Under the pieces are notes generated by a model, which was not told where the DNA came from, made no database searches, and worked only from the letters and a program-made list of their open reading frames with translations. The position numbers were made by a program, and so were the translations under genes. Shown piece after piece: positions 25,607 to 34,795 of a stretch of DNA of 64,000 nucleotides. Each line of letters starts with the position of its first letter. The first letter of the stretch is position 1. This stretch comes from Curtobacterium sp. TC1 (lineage in GTDB: Bacteria > Actinomycetota > Actinomycetes > Actinomycetales > Microbacteriaceae), in contig NZ_CP081962.1 in the NCBI RefSeq assembly GCF_019844075.1, positions 1-64,000 of the forward strand, in the 5' to 3' direction.

Positions 25607-27156
25607 GGCGTGACCTCCTGCAGGTCGTAGTCGATGTCGTTGCGCTTGATGCCCTCGGCGAAGGCCGCCAGGGAATCGGCTCGTGAGTTGAGCCGCCAGT
25701 CGTTCGTAGTGCGCTTGCCATCGACCACTGTCGTCGCCACCTGACTGAAATACGAGAATCCAATAATGTCGTCGTTTGCAGGATCTGCTAGGGCATCGAA
25801 GAGTGAGTTGAACCACTTCGATTTCTGCCCATCTTTCACAGAAGTACCGGTCTCGGTCGCACCGATCTCACTGAGGATGATCTTCTTGGTTGGAGCGATC
25901 GATCGCAGCTGCTCGAGGGTTGCACCAAACGTCGTTTGGAACGTGGGCTGGTCGGTCACCCTGCGGTAGTAGCCGCTCATGCCAGTCCAGTCGACGTACT
26001 GATCACCCGGGTAATAACCTCTCATGTGATCGATTGATCGGGTTTCGGACTGGAGAGCATCGATTCGGGTCGGCGCCCAGTTCCAAATGACGTACTTGTT
26101 GGCGCCGTTTTCCTCGAAGATGTCGTGCACGTGCTGCCACATCTTCTTGTACGAACCTGCCGGGTTCTGCTGGGCGTCGCCTTCGGACCAGTTGTACCAG
26201 GAGCCGTTCATCTCGTGGTCGAGACGGATGACCATCGGCTGCCCGTTGGCCGCCAGTGCCTTGGCGTACTTCGTCAGGTAGGCGTCGAACGACCCGCCGG
26301 AGATGTCCTCGTTGGTATACCCGGGGATGTACTTCTGGTCGTTGCCGGTTTTTGCCGGGAGCGTTTCCCACGTCATCAGCGGCACACGGCCGTTGGCCCA
26401 GGAGCGCTGCACCGCCTTGGCGTTGAACTCCTGGTCGAAGCCCTGGAAGAAGCCTGTCATGTTCGACGCGGTACCCACTTCCTTAGAAACCTGGTCGTAC
26501 TCGGCCCAGTTGAACGGAGCCTGCGCGGTGTACAGGCCGTACCAGCGCGATTGCTGGTCAAGGATCTCGGCCTTGGTGGGTACGTCAACGGGAGTGCTGC
26601 CCGGGTCGGTTGACGGCCCAGTATTCGGCTTCGTGGCTGCTACGCCGGAGCCACCGTTCGACTCAGAACCACCGCCGGCACTGGCGTCGGTCAGGTCGCC
26701 GGAACCGGAAGGCGTTCCAACCCCAGATCCCGAATAGCCGGCCCCGTTCGCACCGGAACCCGACGCGGTGACGGAGGACGAGCCTCCCGAGCCCTTCGCG
26801 GAACCGAGCTGGGACTGGAGCGACGCGATCTGCGCCTTGAGCTGCGTGATCTGGTCGCCACGCGACCCGGCCTGGGCGGTGCGGGAGTCGAGCTTGCCCT
26901 CGAGCGCCCAGATGCGGTCCTGGGCGGCGTCGAGCTGCGTCTGCAGTTCGGCGGCGGACACCTTCTTGGCCTTCGGGGCGGTGACCCCGAGGGCCTGGTG
27001 CACGGCGGTGGAGACGGGGCCGGCCGGGGAGACCCAGACCGACCAGGTGATGAGGGCGAGGGCGAGGACGATGGCGGTCGTGCCGACCGCCGTCCAGCGG
27101 GCGTGCTTGCTCGACTGCGCCCACCAGGTACTGGAGGAGCGGATGATGTCAGACAA
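25603..27156 (-). CDS. GH26-like endo-beta-mannanase-type hydrolase
   Basis: The 517-residue protein has an N-terminal membrane anchor (about 22-42), a coiled-coil with ELQTQLDAAQDRIWALEGKL, and a Gly/Ser linker. The glycoside hydrolase domain (about 190-510) follows. The probable acid Glu is in RLDHEMNGSWYNW (near 315) and the nucleophile Glu in ILSEIGATE (near 430), as in GH26 enzymes. It starts with TTG overlapping the stop of the GT2 gene by 8 bp (TTGTCTGA) and its stop overlaps the start of ugd, so all three are translationally coupled. It may trim the polysaccharide during export. Confidence 0.87.
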   Translation of the reverse strand: MSDIIRSSSTWWAQSSKHARWTAVGTTAIVLALALITWSVWVSPAGPVSTAVHQALGVTAPKAKKVSAAELQTQLDAAQDRIWALEGKLDSRTAQAGSRGDQITQLKAQIASLQSQLGSAKGSGGSSSVTASGSGANGAGYSGSGVGTPSGSGDLTDASAGGGSESNGGSGVAATKPNTGPSTDPGSTPVDVPTKAEILDQQSRWYGLYTAQAPFNWAEYDQVSKEVGTASNMTGFFQGFDQEFNAKAVQRSWANGRVPLMTWETLPAKTGNDQKYIPGYTNEDISGGSFDAYLTKYAKALAANGQPMVIRLDHEMNGSWYNWSEGDAQQNPAGSYKKMWQHVHDIFEENGANKYVIWNWAPTRIDALQSETRSIDHMRGYYPGDQYVDWTGMSGYYRRVTDQPTFQTTFGATLEQLRSIAPTKKIILSEIGATETGTSVKDGQKSKWFNSLFDALADPANDDIIGFSYFSQVATTVVDGKRTTNDWRLNSRADSLAAFAEGIKRNDIDYDLQEVTP

Positions 27157-28765
27157 TGAGGAAGGCCTCCAGGACGAAGATCGCGATGCCGATGCAGTAC
27201 GGGATCGCGGCGTACGGGTTGTACCGGCGGGCCTTCACGGGGGCGGTCCGTGGGGCTGCGGGCTGCACTGCTGCTGCAGCAGCGGCCTCGCGCCGGGTGG
27301 CGAGCACGGTCGTGGTGGAGTTGGTGGTGGCGTCGGCCCCGAAGAGCTCGTCGAACGCGCGGTCCACGGCAACCTGGTCGCTCCCGAGCGGCACGCGTCC
27401 GTCGACGGCCCGGGCACGGTCCGCGGCGTCGATCGGGCTGACCGGGGTCTGGGCGCCGAACGACGACGGCTGCGCGGCGTCGGACGGGTCCTCCTGCATC
27501 GGACCGCCGGCGTAGGCGCCCGCACGGGTCCCCCAGCCGGAAGCGTGCGCCAGGCGGAAGAAGCCGATGAGCCGGATCGGCATGAGGAAGAACGTCGACA
27601 CGATGATGAACATCGGCAGGCGGAAGAAGTCACTCGGCTTCTCGGCCAGGTGGCGCATCTGCCGGATGGCCATGCTGAGCACCGACGAGACGACCATCAG
27701 GGCGGCGACGTACACGAAGCCCGTCGAGAAGCCGTACTGCGACAGGATGCCCTGGTACAGGTTCTCGCCCTGCCCGGTGAAGGCCCGGTAGATCCAACCG
27801 GCGATCACGCCGAAGAGCATGAACGGCAGGATGATGTCGGTGATGAAGAACGCCGCGAGCACCGGGGCGTGACCGAGCATCCACGGCAGCATGCGCAGCG
27901 TGTTGTACTGCGAGCCACGGGCCCAGCGGAGCTGCTGCTTGAACAGCTTCTTCACCTGCAGCGGAGCGTCCGTGTAGACCAGCGAGGTGTACTGGTAGAC
28001 GGTCCGGTACCCCTCCTTGAGCGTGAGGTTCGTGAGCGTGCGGTCGTCGGAGACCTCGAGGAACACGCCCATGAACTTCTCGTGCATGAACTTGTCCATG
28101 ACGCGCATCAGGATGCTCCGCCGGAAGGCGATCGTGCGCCCGGGCAGGCAGCCGATCTGCCCGAGGACGCTCTGCGCGGGCATCGAGTAGAGCGCTCGCG
28201 AGTTCTCGAGCCAGTCGGCCCAGCGGGTGATCCAGCTGCGCTCGGGTTCGAGGATGCGCTGCCGGGTCGTGACACCGCCGACGGACTCGTCGGCGAACGG
28301 CTTGAGGAACTCCTCGAGCGCGCCGGGGGTCCAGACGGTGTCCGAGTCGACGAGTACCGTGATGTCGCCGTTGGACATCTCGGTGCCGACCTTGACGGCG
28401 TTGCGCTTGCCCGGGATGGGCGTGTGCGTCCAGCGGACGAGCGGGGCGAACTCGTCGCAGACGGCTTCGAGCGCCTCGTTGCGAGCGCCGTTGATGACGA
28501 CGATGATCTCGCCGGGTCCCTGCTCGACCATGCGACCGATGACGTCGCGGAACAGGTCGAGCGGTTCGTCCACGACGGGGACGACGACGCTGGTGGTACC
28601 GACGAAGGTGCCGGTGAACGGGCGGTAGCGGGCGGAGATGACGACCTTGACCAACCAGAGCAACCAGATCACCGCGGAGTACACGGCGAACAGGTAGAAC
28701 TCGGGGCGGCCTTCGACCATCTGCCTGATCTGCAGAATGAAGGTGAACACTGATCCCTGCTTCAA
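27149..28765 (-). CDS. processive GT2 polysaccharide synthase, HAS/cellulose-synthase-like
   Basis: The 538-residue membrane glycosyltransferase has an N-terminal helix (about 22-42), a GT2 catalytic domain and further C-terminal membrane helices. Catalytic motifs are DSDTVW (D-x-D), SDDRTLT (base region) and QQLRWARGS (Q-x-x-R-W, processivity). The C-terminal tail is Ala/Pro-rich with a final hydrophobic segment. With UDP-glucose dehydrogenase in the same operon, a glucuronate-containing exopolysaccharide, possibly hyaluronan-like, is the likely product. The start is uncertain: TTG 28765 as given, or the GTG at 28750. Confidence 0.88.
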   Translation of the reverse strand: MKQGSVFTFILQIRQMVEGRPEFYLFAVYSAVIWLLWLVKVVISARYRPFTGTFVGTTSVVVPVVDEPLDLFRDVIGRMVEQGPGEIIVVINGARNEALEAVCDEFAPLVRWTHTPIPGKRNAVKVGTEMSNGDITVLVDSDTVWTPGALEEFLKPFADESVGGVTTRQRILEPERSWITRWADWLENSRALYSMPAQSVLGQIGCLPGRTIAFRRSILMRVMDKFMHEKFMGVFLEVSDDRTLTNLTLKEGYRTVYQYTSLVYTDAPLQVKKLFKQQLRWARGSQYNTLRMLPWMLGHAPVLAAFFITDIILPFMLFGVIAGWIYRAFTGQGENLYQGILSQYGFSTGFVYVAALMVVSSVLSMAIRQMRHLAEKPSDFFRLPMFIIVSTFFLMPIRLIGFFRLAHASGWGTRAGAYAGGPMQEDPSDAAQPSSFGAQTPVSPIDAADRARAVDGRVPLGSDQVAVDRAFDELFGADATTNSTTTVLATRREAAAAAAVQPAAPRTAPVKARRYNPYAAIPYCIGIAIFVLEAFLIV

Positions 28766-29354
28766 CGTTCGAGGTGGAGATTCCGCGACGTTGGGGAATC
28801 AGGGTCGGTTCGGGTGACCCAATTGATGCAGAACCTGAACGCGCGCGCAACGCGACCAAGTGTTCAGTGCGTTACTAGCGTGTTTCGAATGGGTTACGGG
28901 GTACAACTCGGGTCCTCCTTACAAACTAGGAACTGACCACTCGCAGGCTTGCGGCTCAGCTAAGTTGCGCCTGCGCGACGGTAGTCAATCTGTGTGGGCG
29001 CTAGCTGCAACCCCCGCTAGAGCATGCGTCGGCGGAAATTCCCTGATCAGACCGCAGCTGAGGCGGACGTAAAGCGCCGAAATTGCGCCCGGCCCACGTG
29101 TCGAAAACATCGATGGCTGCCGCGGGACGGTAGTCATCATCCGCGCTCCGACGGGTTCCTGCTGCAGGGTCCTGGGGTACAGGCGCGCGGGTCGAGATCG
29201 ATGACCAGAACGTCAAAGCGTTAAAAGACACGTGGCGCAAACGCGCCCGCCAGCCTCAAGTATCACCTAGGGGCGCTGTGACTATCGTATGATTGACAGG
29301 GGCATATCAGCAGTACTCAACCATCCGCCCAGGCAGCAGGCGCTGCATGGATCA
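28766..29354. other. divergent intergenic region
   Basis: This region of about 590 bp separates the leftward polysaccharide operon from the rightward DUF475 gene, so it should hold promoters for both. I see no clear repeats, terminators or small genes. Confidence 0.5.
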
Positions 29355-30488
29355 ATGACCTCGAGATCGCTCACTGTTCCGCTGCTCATTACCGCCGCGT
29401 CCACAGCTGCGATGTGGTTCGCCCTCGGCCCGGCCGTAACCCTGACGTTTGTTTCACTTGCTTTTTTGGAGATTGCGATGGCGGCTGACTCGTCGGTCCC
29501 GATGGCGGGTATCGCCAGCCGAATTCACTCCTCTGCGAGGCAGCTATTTCTGTCGTTGGGAATCGTCGTTGGGGTGCTCGCGATGCGTCTCTTCCTACCG
29601 CCGGCGGCCGTCGCTGTGGGGGGTGCGACGAACTGGGCTGGCTCCGTCCAGCAGGCAGTCTTCGCTCCGTCTGCTTTCTCTGCGCGCCTTGGAGAGGTCC
29701 GACCGGCGCTTGCCGCATTCGGGGCCGCATTCATTTGGTTGGTATTCGCTGAGTACCTCTTCAACACTGATCGAGCGTCCCGGAAGTCCTGGCTCGGCCG
29801 CCTAGAAGCACGAATCGCCACCGTCGCCCGACCACGTGCCTGGTCGTTGGCGACCGCCAGCGTCGGCGTGCTGGTTACATCGCTCTTCGTCGGCGCGAGC
29901 CTAGGCTGGTCGGCGAGCACCATGCTGCCTCCCACCCTCGGTGGGATGATGGGGATCGTCGCATACCTCGTCTCAAAGCGCATTGCGGCCTGGGCCCTGC
30001 TCTCCGACGCTGATGTCAATCTACTCAGCGATTCGGTCGGTACCGGCCGCTCTGTCTGGCGGATCCATGCCTATGCGTCGACGGTTGTCTTCGAGCGCGG
30101 ACTCGTCGTATTTATGCTCTTCGAGATCCTCGACGGCGTCTATAGCCTGTCGGGGCTGTCCACCTCAGCCGATCTTGGTGTGCTCGAGCAGGCGGCCGCG
30201 GCAATAGCCGCGATCGGGGTCGGTGCAGTATTTCTCGCTCGCCTGACCTCAAGGGTGGACCAAGCGGCGGGGCTGAAGCGGCTCCGCTATTTGAAGGCCG
30301 GGGCGGCGTACGTGCTTGGGGTCCTCGCGGTGCTGTTATGGATGAGTTTGCTCATTCCGATTCCGGGAATCGTTGTCAGCTGGTTTGGTACCGTAGTCAT
30401 CGGGCTTGCACTCGTGACGTCGTTGCCCTGGCGAGCCTGGCGACGGCGAGCCGTCCTCCACTCGCGACGAGGGACAAAAGCTCTTTAG
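29355..30488 (+). CDS. DUF475/TerC-like integral membrane protein
   Basis: The 377-residue protein has about eight or nine membrane segments. The pattern FLEIAMAADSS, AMRLFLPPAAVAVGG, PALAAFGAAFIWLVF and WLGRLEARIA follows the DUF475 family, part of the TerC/YkoY superfamily associated with metal export. The family's acidic E...D..N motif is altered here (EIAMAADSS), so transport function may differ. The ATG at 29355 is preferred because the sequence before it is not family-like; an earlier ATG exists at 29289. The basic C-terminus (RRRAVLHSRRG) is likely cytoplasmic. Confidence 0.72.
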   Translation: MTSRSLTVPLLITAASTAAMWFALGPAVTLTFVSLAFLEIAMAADSSVPMAGIASRIHSSARQLFLSLGIVVGVLAMRLFLPPAAVAVGGATNWAGSVQQAVFAPSAFSARLGEVRPALAAFGAAFIWLVFAEYLFNTDRASRKSWLGRLEARIATVARPRAWSLATASVGVLVTSLFVGASLGWSASTMLPPTLGGMMGIVAYLVSKRIAAWALLSDADVNLLSDSVGTGRSVWRIHAYASTVVFERGLVVFMLFEILDGVYSLSGLSTSADLGVLEQAAAAIAAIGVGAVFLARLTSRVDQAAGLKRLRYLKAGAAYVLGVLAVLLWMSLLIPIPGIVVSWFGTVVIGLALVTSLPWRAWRRRAVLHSRRGTKAL

Positions 30489-30781
30489 TGCTTGCGCTGG
30501 TGCCCGTCCTGTAATTCGCCTATCAGTCGCATCGTACGTTGTAGTACGGCCGCCCGCCACTCTGCATCTGGTTGTGACCAGTCGATTCGGTTCAACCGGC
30601 GAATGGCACTACGACGCGTCGCGGCCAGTTCATCGACTGAAAACCAGCGCAGCGTTTCAAACTCGTCATCCACTATGAGTGCCCTGACTTTGCCTGAATC
30701 CTGATGTGACCAGCTAACCCAAGTAGACCATAGTGAGAATAACTCGGCCGTGAAGTCGATCCCTACTAATGATCCGGTCAA
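30485..30781 (-). CDS. hypothetical protein, possibly a NUDIX-like C-terminal fragment
   Basis: The 98-residue frame opens at a TTG (30781), and protein-like sequence continues upstream without an ATG to a stop near 30822. The middle part, VRALIVDDEFETLRWFSVDEL, resembles the segment behind the NUDIX box in some NUDIX hydrolases, but the NUDIX box itself is absent. It may be a truncated gene. It ends 4 bp inside the DUF475 gene on the opposite strand. Confidence 0.4.
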   Translation of the reverse strand: MTGSLVGIDFTAELFSLWSTWVSWSHQDSGKVRALIVDDEFETLRWFSVDELAATRRSAIRRLNRIDWSQPDAEWRAAVLQRTMRLIGELQDGHQRKH

Positions 30782-30997
30782 TACTCTATTAGCAGTTTGG
30801 CCTTGCGGGTGTCCAGATCAGAACTAGGTAGTCCGGGAACGCGTCGCGAAGTGAGACGCGAAGACCGGCGAAGCTAGCGTCGTATGTAACGTGAAAGCCG
30901 CTCGCCAGATAGCGAGGATTTGCCAACGCGGGCTTGAAACTGCCGCGCACCTTGTCGGAAAGCGAAGAGAGTCATGAAAGCCTGTGGCTCCACATCG

Positions 30998-31633
30998 CTA
31001 CTGCTTACGATCGGCAGTCTGTTTTTGGCCGACGACGGTGTCGATGGTGACCTCGCCCGTGCCGAGGTCGTAGGTCGCGCCGACGACGGCCAGCCGGCCC
31101 TCGGCGATCGCGTCGGAGACGGCACCGGAGCGCTCGAGCACCTGGCGGAGCGTGGCCTCGAGGTGGGCGGCGCCGATCGCCTCCTGCGGGAGCTCGGCGT
31201 CGGTGGCTCGGACTTTCTCGACGCTCGGGGCGATGGCGTCGACCAGGGCCTGCAGGTGCGGCGCGGGGACCGGCTCACCCGAGCGGGCGGCGGCGACGGC
31301 ACCGCACCGGGTGTGGCGCAGGACGACGACGAGCGGGGTGCCGAGCGCGACGACCGCGAACTCGATCGACCCGAGCACGACGTCGTCGACGATCTGCCCG
31401 GCGTTGCGGATGGCGAAGAGGTCACCGATGCCCGCGTCGAACACGTGCTCGAACGGCACGCGCGAGTCGGAGCAGCCGAGGACGGTCGCGAACGGCGCCT
31501 GTGAGCCCTGGAGCTCGGTGCGGCGGTCGGGGTCCGTGCGGCCCATGCGGCGCTTGTCGGCGGCGAAGCGGGCGTTGCCGTCGACGAGCAGGCGCAGGGC
31601 GTCGGACGGGGTGGAGGCAGCGCGGTCGGGCAT
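30998..31633 (-). CDS. beta-carbonic anhydrase
   Basis: The 211-residue enzyme interconverts CO2 and bicarbonate. Zinc ligands fit the beta class: Cys54 and Asp56 in CSDSR (54-58), His107 and Cys110 in HTRCG. RNAGQIVDD and the closing GATYDLGTGEV are also family features. The protein has no signal peptide, so it is cytosolic. It stands apart from its neighbours, with 116 bp on its downstream side to the next gene on the same strand. Confidence 0.93.
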   Translation of the reverse strand: MPDRAASTPSDALRLLVDGNARFAADKRRMGRTDPDRRTELQGSQAPFATVLGCSDSRVPFEHVFDAGIGDLFAIRNAGQIVDDVVLGSIEFAVVALGTPLVVVLRHTRCGAVAAARSGEPVPAPHLQALVDAIAPSVEKVRATDAELPQEAIGAAHLEATLRQVLERSGAVSDAIAEGRLAVVGATYDLGTGEVTIDTVVGQKQTADRKQ

Positions 31634-31749
31634 GTCAGTTCACATCCGGCTAGAAGCTGGACTAGAGCGCCCGACGGTTATCAGGCGTGTTGTGCTTGTA
31701 TCTTCTTTGGAAGCCATATAGCCAAGCACTACATGGTGGCGAGTGTTAA

Positions 31750-31971
31750 CTACCTCTTCTTTTGAAGATCGAGCGCAACGCCGAGAGCCATGAAAGTCGG
31801 CGCCCAGTGGCCGACAAAAATACCCCACCGGTCTGCCTGTGCTTTGCTGTCACTTTTCTTTCCTCTAGAGGTCAACCAACTGATCAGGGACAATGCAATT
31901 GATACGAACGACCCAATATATGCATATTGGCTCTTGAAGCCTACATTGGCCAGCATGGCGATGATATTCAT
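31750..31971 (-). CDS. small two-segment membrane protein
   Basis: The 73-residue product begins at ATG 31971, preceded by AAGGAG at 6 bp. It has a hydrophobic N-terminal half (AYIGSFVSIALSLISWL), a charged loop (SRGKKSDSKAQADR) and a second hydrophobic stretch (FVGHWAPTFMALGVALDL). The region is markedly lower in GC than the rest, so it may be a recent arrival. No family is recognised. Confidence 0.6.
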   Translation of the reverse strand: MNIIAMLANVGFKSQYAYIGSFVSIALSLISWLTSRGKKSDSKAQADRWGIFVGHWAPTFMALGVALDLQKKR

Positions 31972-32080
31972 CAATACTCCTTGGGTGCGTTGGATATTCT
32001 TGTTCACTTGTTCTGCGGCTCATACCGCAGAGGTCAGAGGTAGTCACTTTATTCGACCGCTACTGCTGTGCCCGATGGTG

Positions 32081-32761
32081 TTACTTGATCTGTGCGGTGA
32101 TGGTGGCGGTGCCGACGAGGAGGCCGCGCTTGACGGCGTCGGTGCCGAAGGTCTTGTTCAGCAGGCCGGCGGCGTCTTCGGAGACGTGGACGGTGGTGCC
32201 GGTCAGGATGGCGTTGTCGCCCTCGAGCTGGAGGGGCTTGAGGGAGCCGCCCCAGAGCTCGAACAGGAACGCGTTGGACGCGGCGACCTTGCCGTTGACC
32301 AGGACGTCACCGTAGAGCTTGGAGGAGCCCGGGTTCACGACGAAGTTCTCGAGCGTGACGGTGGTGTCGCCGGCCTTCAGCGTGAGGCCGGAGTCGTCGT
32401 GGTTGAGCAGGCCCTGCACGTAGGGCTTGTAGTCGCCGTCCGGCGACCAGTACGTGACCGACCCGGCGGTGATCGGGAACGACACCGACCCGTCAGCGAG
32501 GGTCGCGTCGCCGGAGACGCCGGGGGTGAGCTTGAGGGCGGTGAGGGCGTCGGTGAAGCCGGAGTCGAGCTTCACGGCGGTGGACCCACCGAGGACCTCG
32601 GGGACGGAGGCGACGGGTGCGGGGATCTTCGACGACGACGACGAGACCGTGTGGATCGCGAGGGTGGAGGCCTGGGCGGAGGAGATGCCGAACGCGGCAC
32701 CGCCGAGCACGAGGGCGCCGGTCGTGGCGAGGGTGATGGAGGTCTTCAGGCTCTTGCGCAT
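32081..32761 (-). CDS. secreted beta-rich protein, weakly HtaA-like
   Basis: The 226-residue protein has a signal peptide (about 1-31, RKSLKTSITLATTGALVLGG and then AQAS). It is followed by a domain with SVSFPITAGSVTYWSPDGDY, GLTLKAGDTTVTLENFVV, LYGDVLVNG and GTTVHVSEDAAGLLNKTFG. These alternating short strands recall HtaA-type domains, but the fit is loose. ATG 32761 follows AAGGA by about 9 bp. Its product is likely released or loosely wall-bound, as no membrane anchor is visible. Confidence 0.65.
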   Translation of the reverse strand: MRKSLKTSITLATTGALVLGGAAFGISSAQASTLAIHTVSSSSSKIPAPVASVPEVLGGSTAVKLDSGFTDALTALKLTPGVSGDATLADGSVSFPITAGSVTYWSPDGDYKPYVQGLLNHDDSGLTLKAGDTTVTLENFVVNPGSSKLYGDVLVNGKVAASNAFLFELWGGSLKPLQLEGDNAILTGTTVHVSEDAAGLLNKTFGTDAVKRGLLVGTATITAQIK

Positions 32762-32963
32762 GGTGATCAGTCCTTGCTCTGGGGCAGTCAACTTCGACGT
32801 TCATACGTAACGATATTGATGACGCATAGATTTTCTAGAGGAGCGGTCAATTTCCGAAAACCAGGCACCCTGAGTGGTATATTACTTGCCTGGGGCAAGG
32901 TGGGTGTTTATATTGATCACTTCCTAAAATGGTCTACCGATACACCGATGTGATGGTAATGGA

Positions 32964-33401
32964 ATGTTGACGATTGCGGAAATGCAGGGGGCTGTTCTCA
33001 CGATTGAGGATGTTGCTGGGATTCTGGGCATCAGTTCTATTCAGGTCCGGCAGCTAATTGAATTGGGGGATCCGGATGCGTTGCCGTGTCATCGTGTCAA
33101 CGGGTCTGTTCGGATCGAGGGGGCGCTGTTTGCTAAGTGGGTTCGTTGCCATGTTGTGGTGCCACAGCTTCGATTGGATCGACGTCTGGTGTTGAGCCAG
33201 CGTGAACGAACAGTGCTAGCCGCGATCGCGGCCGCCAGAGCTGATAAGGACGCTGCGTTGGTGCTCGGGTTAAGCGTGAATACAGTGCGGTCCTACGTAA
33301 AACGTATCCGCGCAAAGTACGTGGCGATGGGCGTGGATGTCCCGAACCGCGTGGCGCTGCTCGACCGTGCACACCAAGACGGCTTGATCCACCTGTACTG
33401 A
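32964..33401 (+). CDS. double-HTH regulator: excisionase-like plus LuxR-type
   Basis: The 145-residue protein joins two DNA-binding domains. Residues 10-58 resemble an excisionase/MerR-type winged helix (TIEDVAGILGISSIQVRQLI followed by HRVNGSVRIEGALFAKWV). Residues 75-135 form a LuxR/GerE HTH (LSQRERTVLAAIAAA and VLGLSVNTVRSYVKRI). No receiver or ligand domain is present. The pairing is uncommon. It lies just before the AraC gene on the same strand, with 45 bp between them, so they may be co-expressed. Confidence 0.75.
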   Translation: MLTIAEMQGAVLTIEDVAGILGISSIQVRQLIELGDPDALPCHRVNGSVRIEGALFAKWVRCHVVVPQLRLDRRLVLSQRERTVLAAIAAARADKDAALVLGLSVNTVRSYVKRIRAKYVAMGVDVPNRVALLDRAHQDGLIHLY

Positions 33402-33446
33402 CCGAATGGCACAATGTGATATTGGCTGGCACGCGGGTGCGCAACG

Positions 33447-34532
33447 ATGGACAGCGCCCGATGTTGCACCATGATCACCATGGTGATCCGCGCGTACTTC
33501 GATGTCGGAGATAATTTCGGTAGTCGTACAATTCAGGTGTCTTACGTGTCGGGCGACGCTGATGATGAACGAGTGATTGAGTCGATGCGTCGCACGCGTG
33601 AGTTTATCGAGACGACCGACCCCACTTTCGCCGCGGATGCGTTCGCTCGCAGATACATTAGCCAAGGGATCGACGTCCATCCGAGTGATGCTGAATTTGT
33701 GTTCGAGGAGAGGGTGCGGGGGACGCATTTGTTGACGCTGGAATCAACCACCTGCACGGGGGTAATCAGCGGGACAATCGAGCCTGGCAGCGCGATGGCC
33801 TTGATGTGGTTGAAGTCAGGCCGCGGGCTAATTAATGGTCTTTCTGCTCCAATAGGTGGACCAGTGTTGTATCGGAACCGGCCTCAGTTCGTGCGGTTGG
33901 AGGCATTCCGGCAGGACGTCATCCGTATTGATCGTGCGACGGTAGAGGCTGTCGCTGCTGAGCGCGGTGGTTGGGAGCCGCGGCCGCTCGAGTTCCAGCG
34001 CAGGCACATCCCGCCGGGCCCGAAGCAAGCCTCCTGGTGGAGGATTGTCCACATCGTCGCGGCCGAGGTTCTCGCCGGGCCGGACGAAGTGTCAGGAGAG
34101 CGGGAACGTGGACTCGCTCGTTTTGTAGCCGACGGTCTCCTGAAAGCGATTCCCCACTGGCCCGCTGGCCGCCCGGTTCAGCAGAGCCCTACAAGTTCGC
34201 GGTTCTCCCGTGCTGAGGCATTCCTGCTCGAGCACGCCACTGAGCAGATAACCGTCGCCGACGTTGCCAAAGCCGCTGGACTAAGTGTCCGCGGTGTACA
34301 GGCACTATTTCACCGCTATCACGGAACCACGCCGCTGGCATACCTGCGATGCATCCGCCTGGCCCTCGCCCGTGAGCAGTTGCAGTCCGAGTCCGATCGG
34401 AGCATTGCCGAGATTGCACGGGAGGCTGGCTTCGCACATGTCGGCCGGTTTGCGGGTGCTTACAGAGACAGGTTCGGGGAACTCCCTCGGCAGACTCGGG
34501 AGTCTGCTTGCAGGCAAAGACCGAGCAAATGA
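33447..34532 (+). CDS. AraC-family transcriptional regulator
   Basis: The 361-residue protein has a long N-terminal sensor domain and a C-terminal AraC DNA-binding domain (about 255-350). EQITVADVAKAAGLSVRGVQ and GTTPLAYLRCIRLALAREQL are followed by IAEIAREAGFAHVGRFAGAY. The sensor part resembles the AraC-binding-like domain of FeaR/nitrilase-type regulators. The start may be ATG 33447 or the later ATG at 33471; neither has a clear ribosome binding site. Gene targets are not evident, as an IS element follows. Confidence 0.85.
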   Translation: MDSARCCTMITMVIRAYFDVGDNFGSRTIQVSYVSGDADDERVIESMRRTREFIETTDPTFAADAFARRYISQGIDVHPSDAEFVFEERVRGTHLLTLESTTCTGVISGTIEPGSAMALMWLKSGRGLINGLSAPIGGPVLYRNRPQFVRLEAFRQDVIRIDRATVEAVAAERGGWEPRPLEFQRRHIPPGPKQASWWRIVHIVAAEVLAGPDEVSGERERGLARFVADGLLKAIPHWPAGRPVQQSPTSSRFSRAEAFLLEHATEQITVADVAKAAGLSVRGVQALFHRYHGTTPLAYLRCIRLALAREQLQSESDRSIAEIAREAGFAHVGRFAGAYRDRFGELPRQTRESACRQRPSK

Positions 34533-34795
34533 TGCTGCTCATCCCTCAAAGCTTACGTCGAACGCTAACCACTCCGAACGCCATCGCCGGTGGGAGCTCT
34601 CCCGGCAGGGCGGCCGTACGAGCGCTGCCGCGTGAGTTTGTGATGTCTCAAAACGGTGTGGGTGACATTGCACGTGAAGGAGAGATGAATCGGCTGTATC
34701 AGCACCAACGAGAACAGCCAGCCACCGGGACTGCTGCAGGTTCGGTTGACTCCTGAGCGGTAGGGGCATGGGCTCCTGCAGGAAGGATGTGCGCC

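Noticed and set aside
24293..25630. 445-residue open frame on the plus strand opposite ugd
   Set aside because: It is the exact antisense of the UDP-glucose dehydrogenase gene, with Asp/Arg/Val-rich composition typical of antisense frames in GC-rich DNA.
26768..28753. 661-residue plus-strand frame opposite the GT2 and GH26 genes
   Set aside because: Antisense shadow; its composition (RRxxD, HxEE repeats) mirrors the reverse complement of real coding DNA and no domain is visible.
33447..33470. Firm choice between two AraC starts
   Set aside because: Neither ATG 33447 nor ATG 33471 has a convincing ribosome binding site, so the longer one is kept without a claim.
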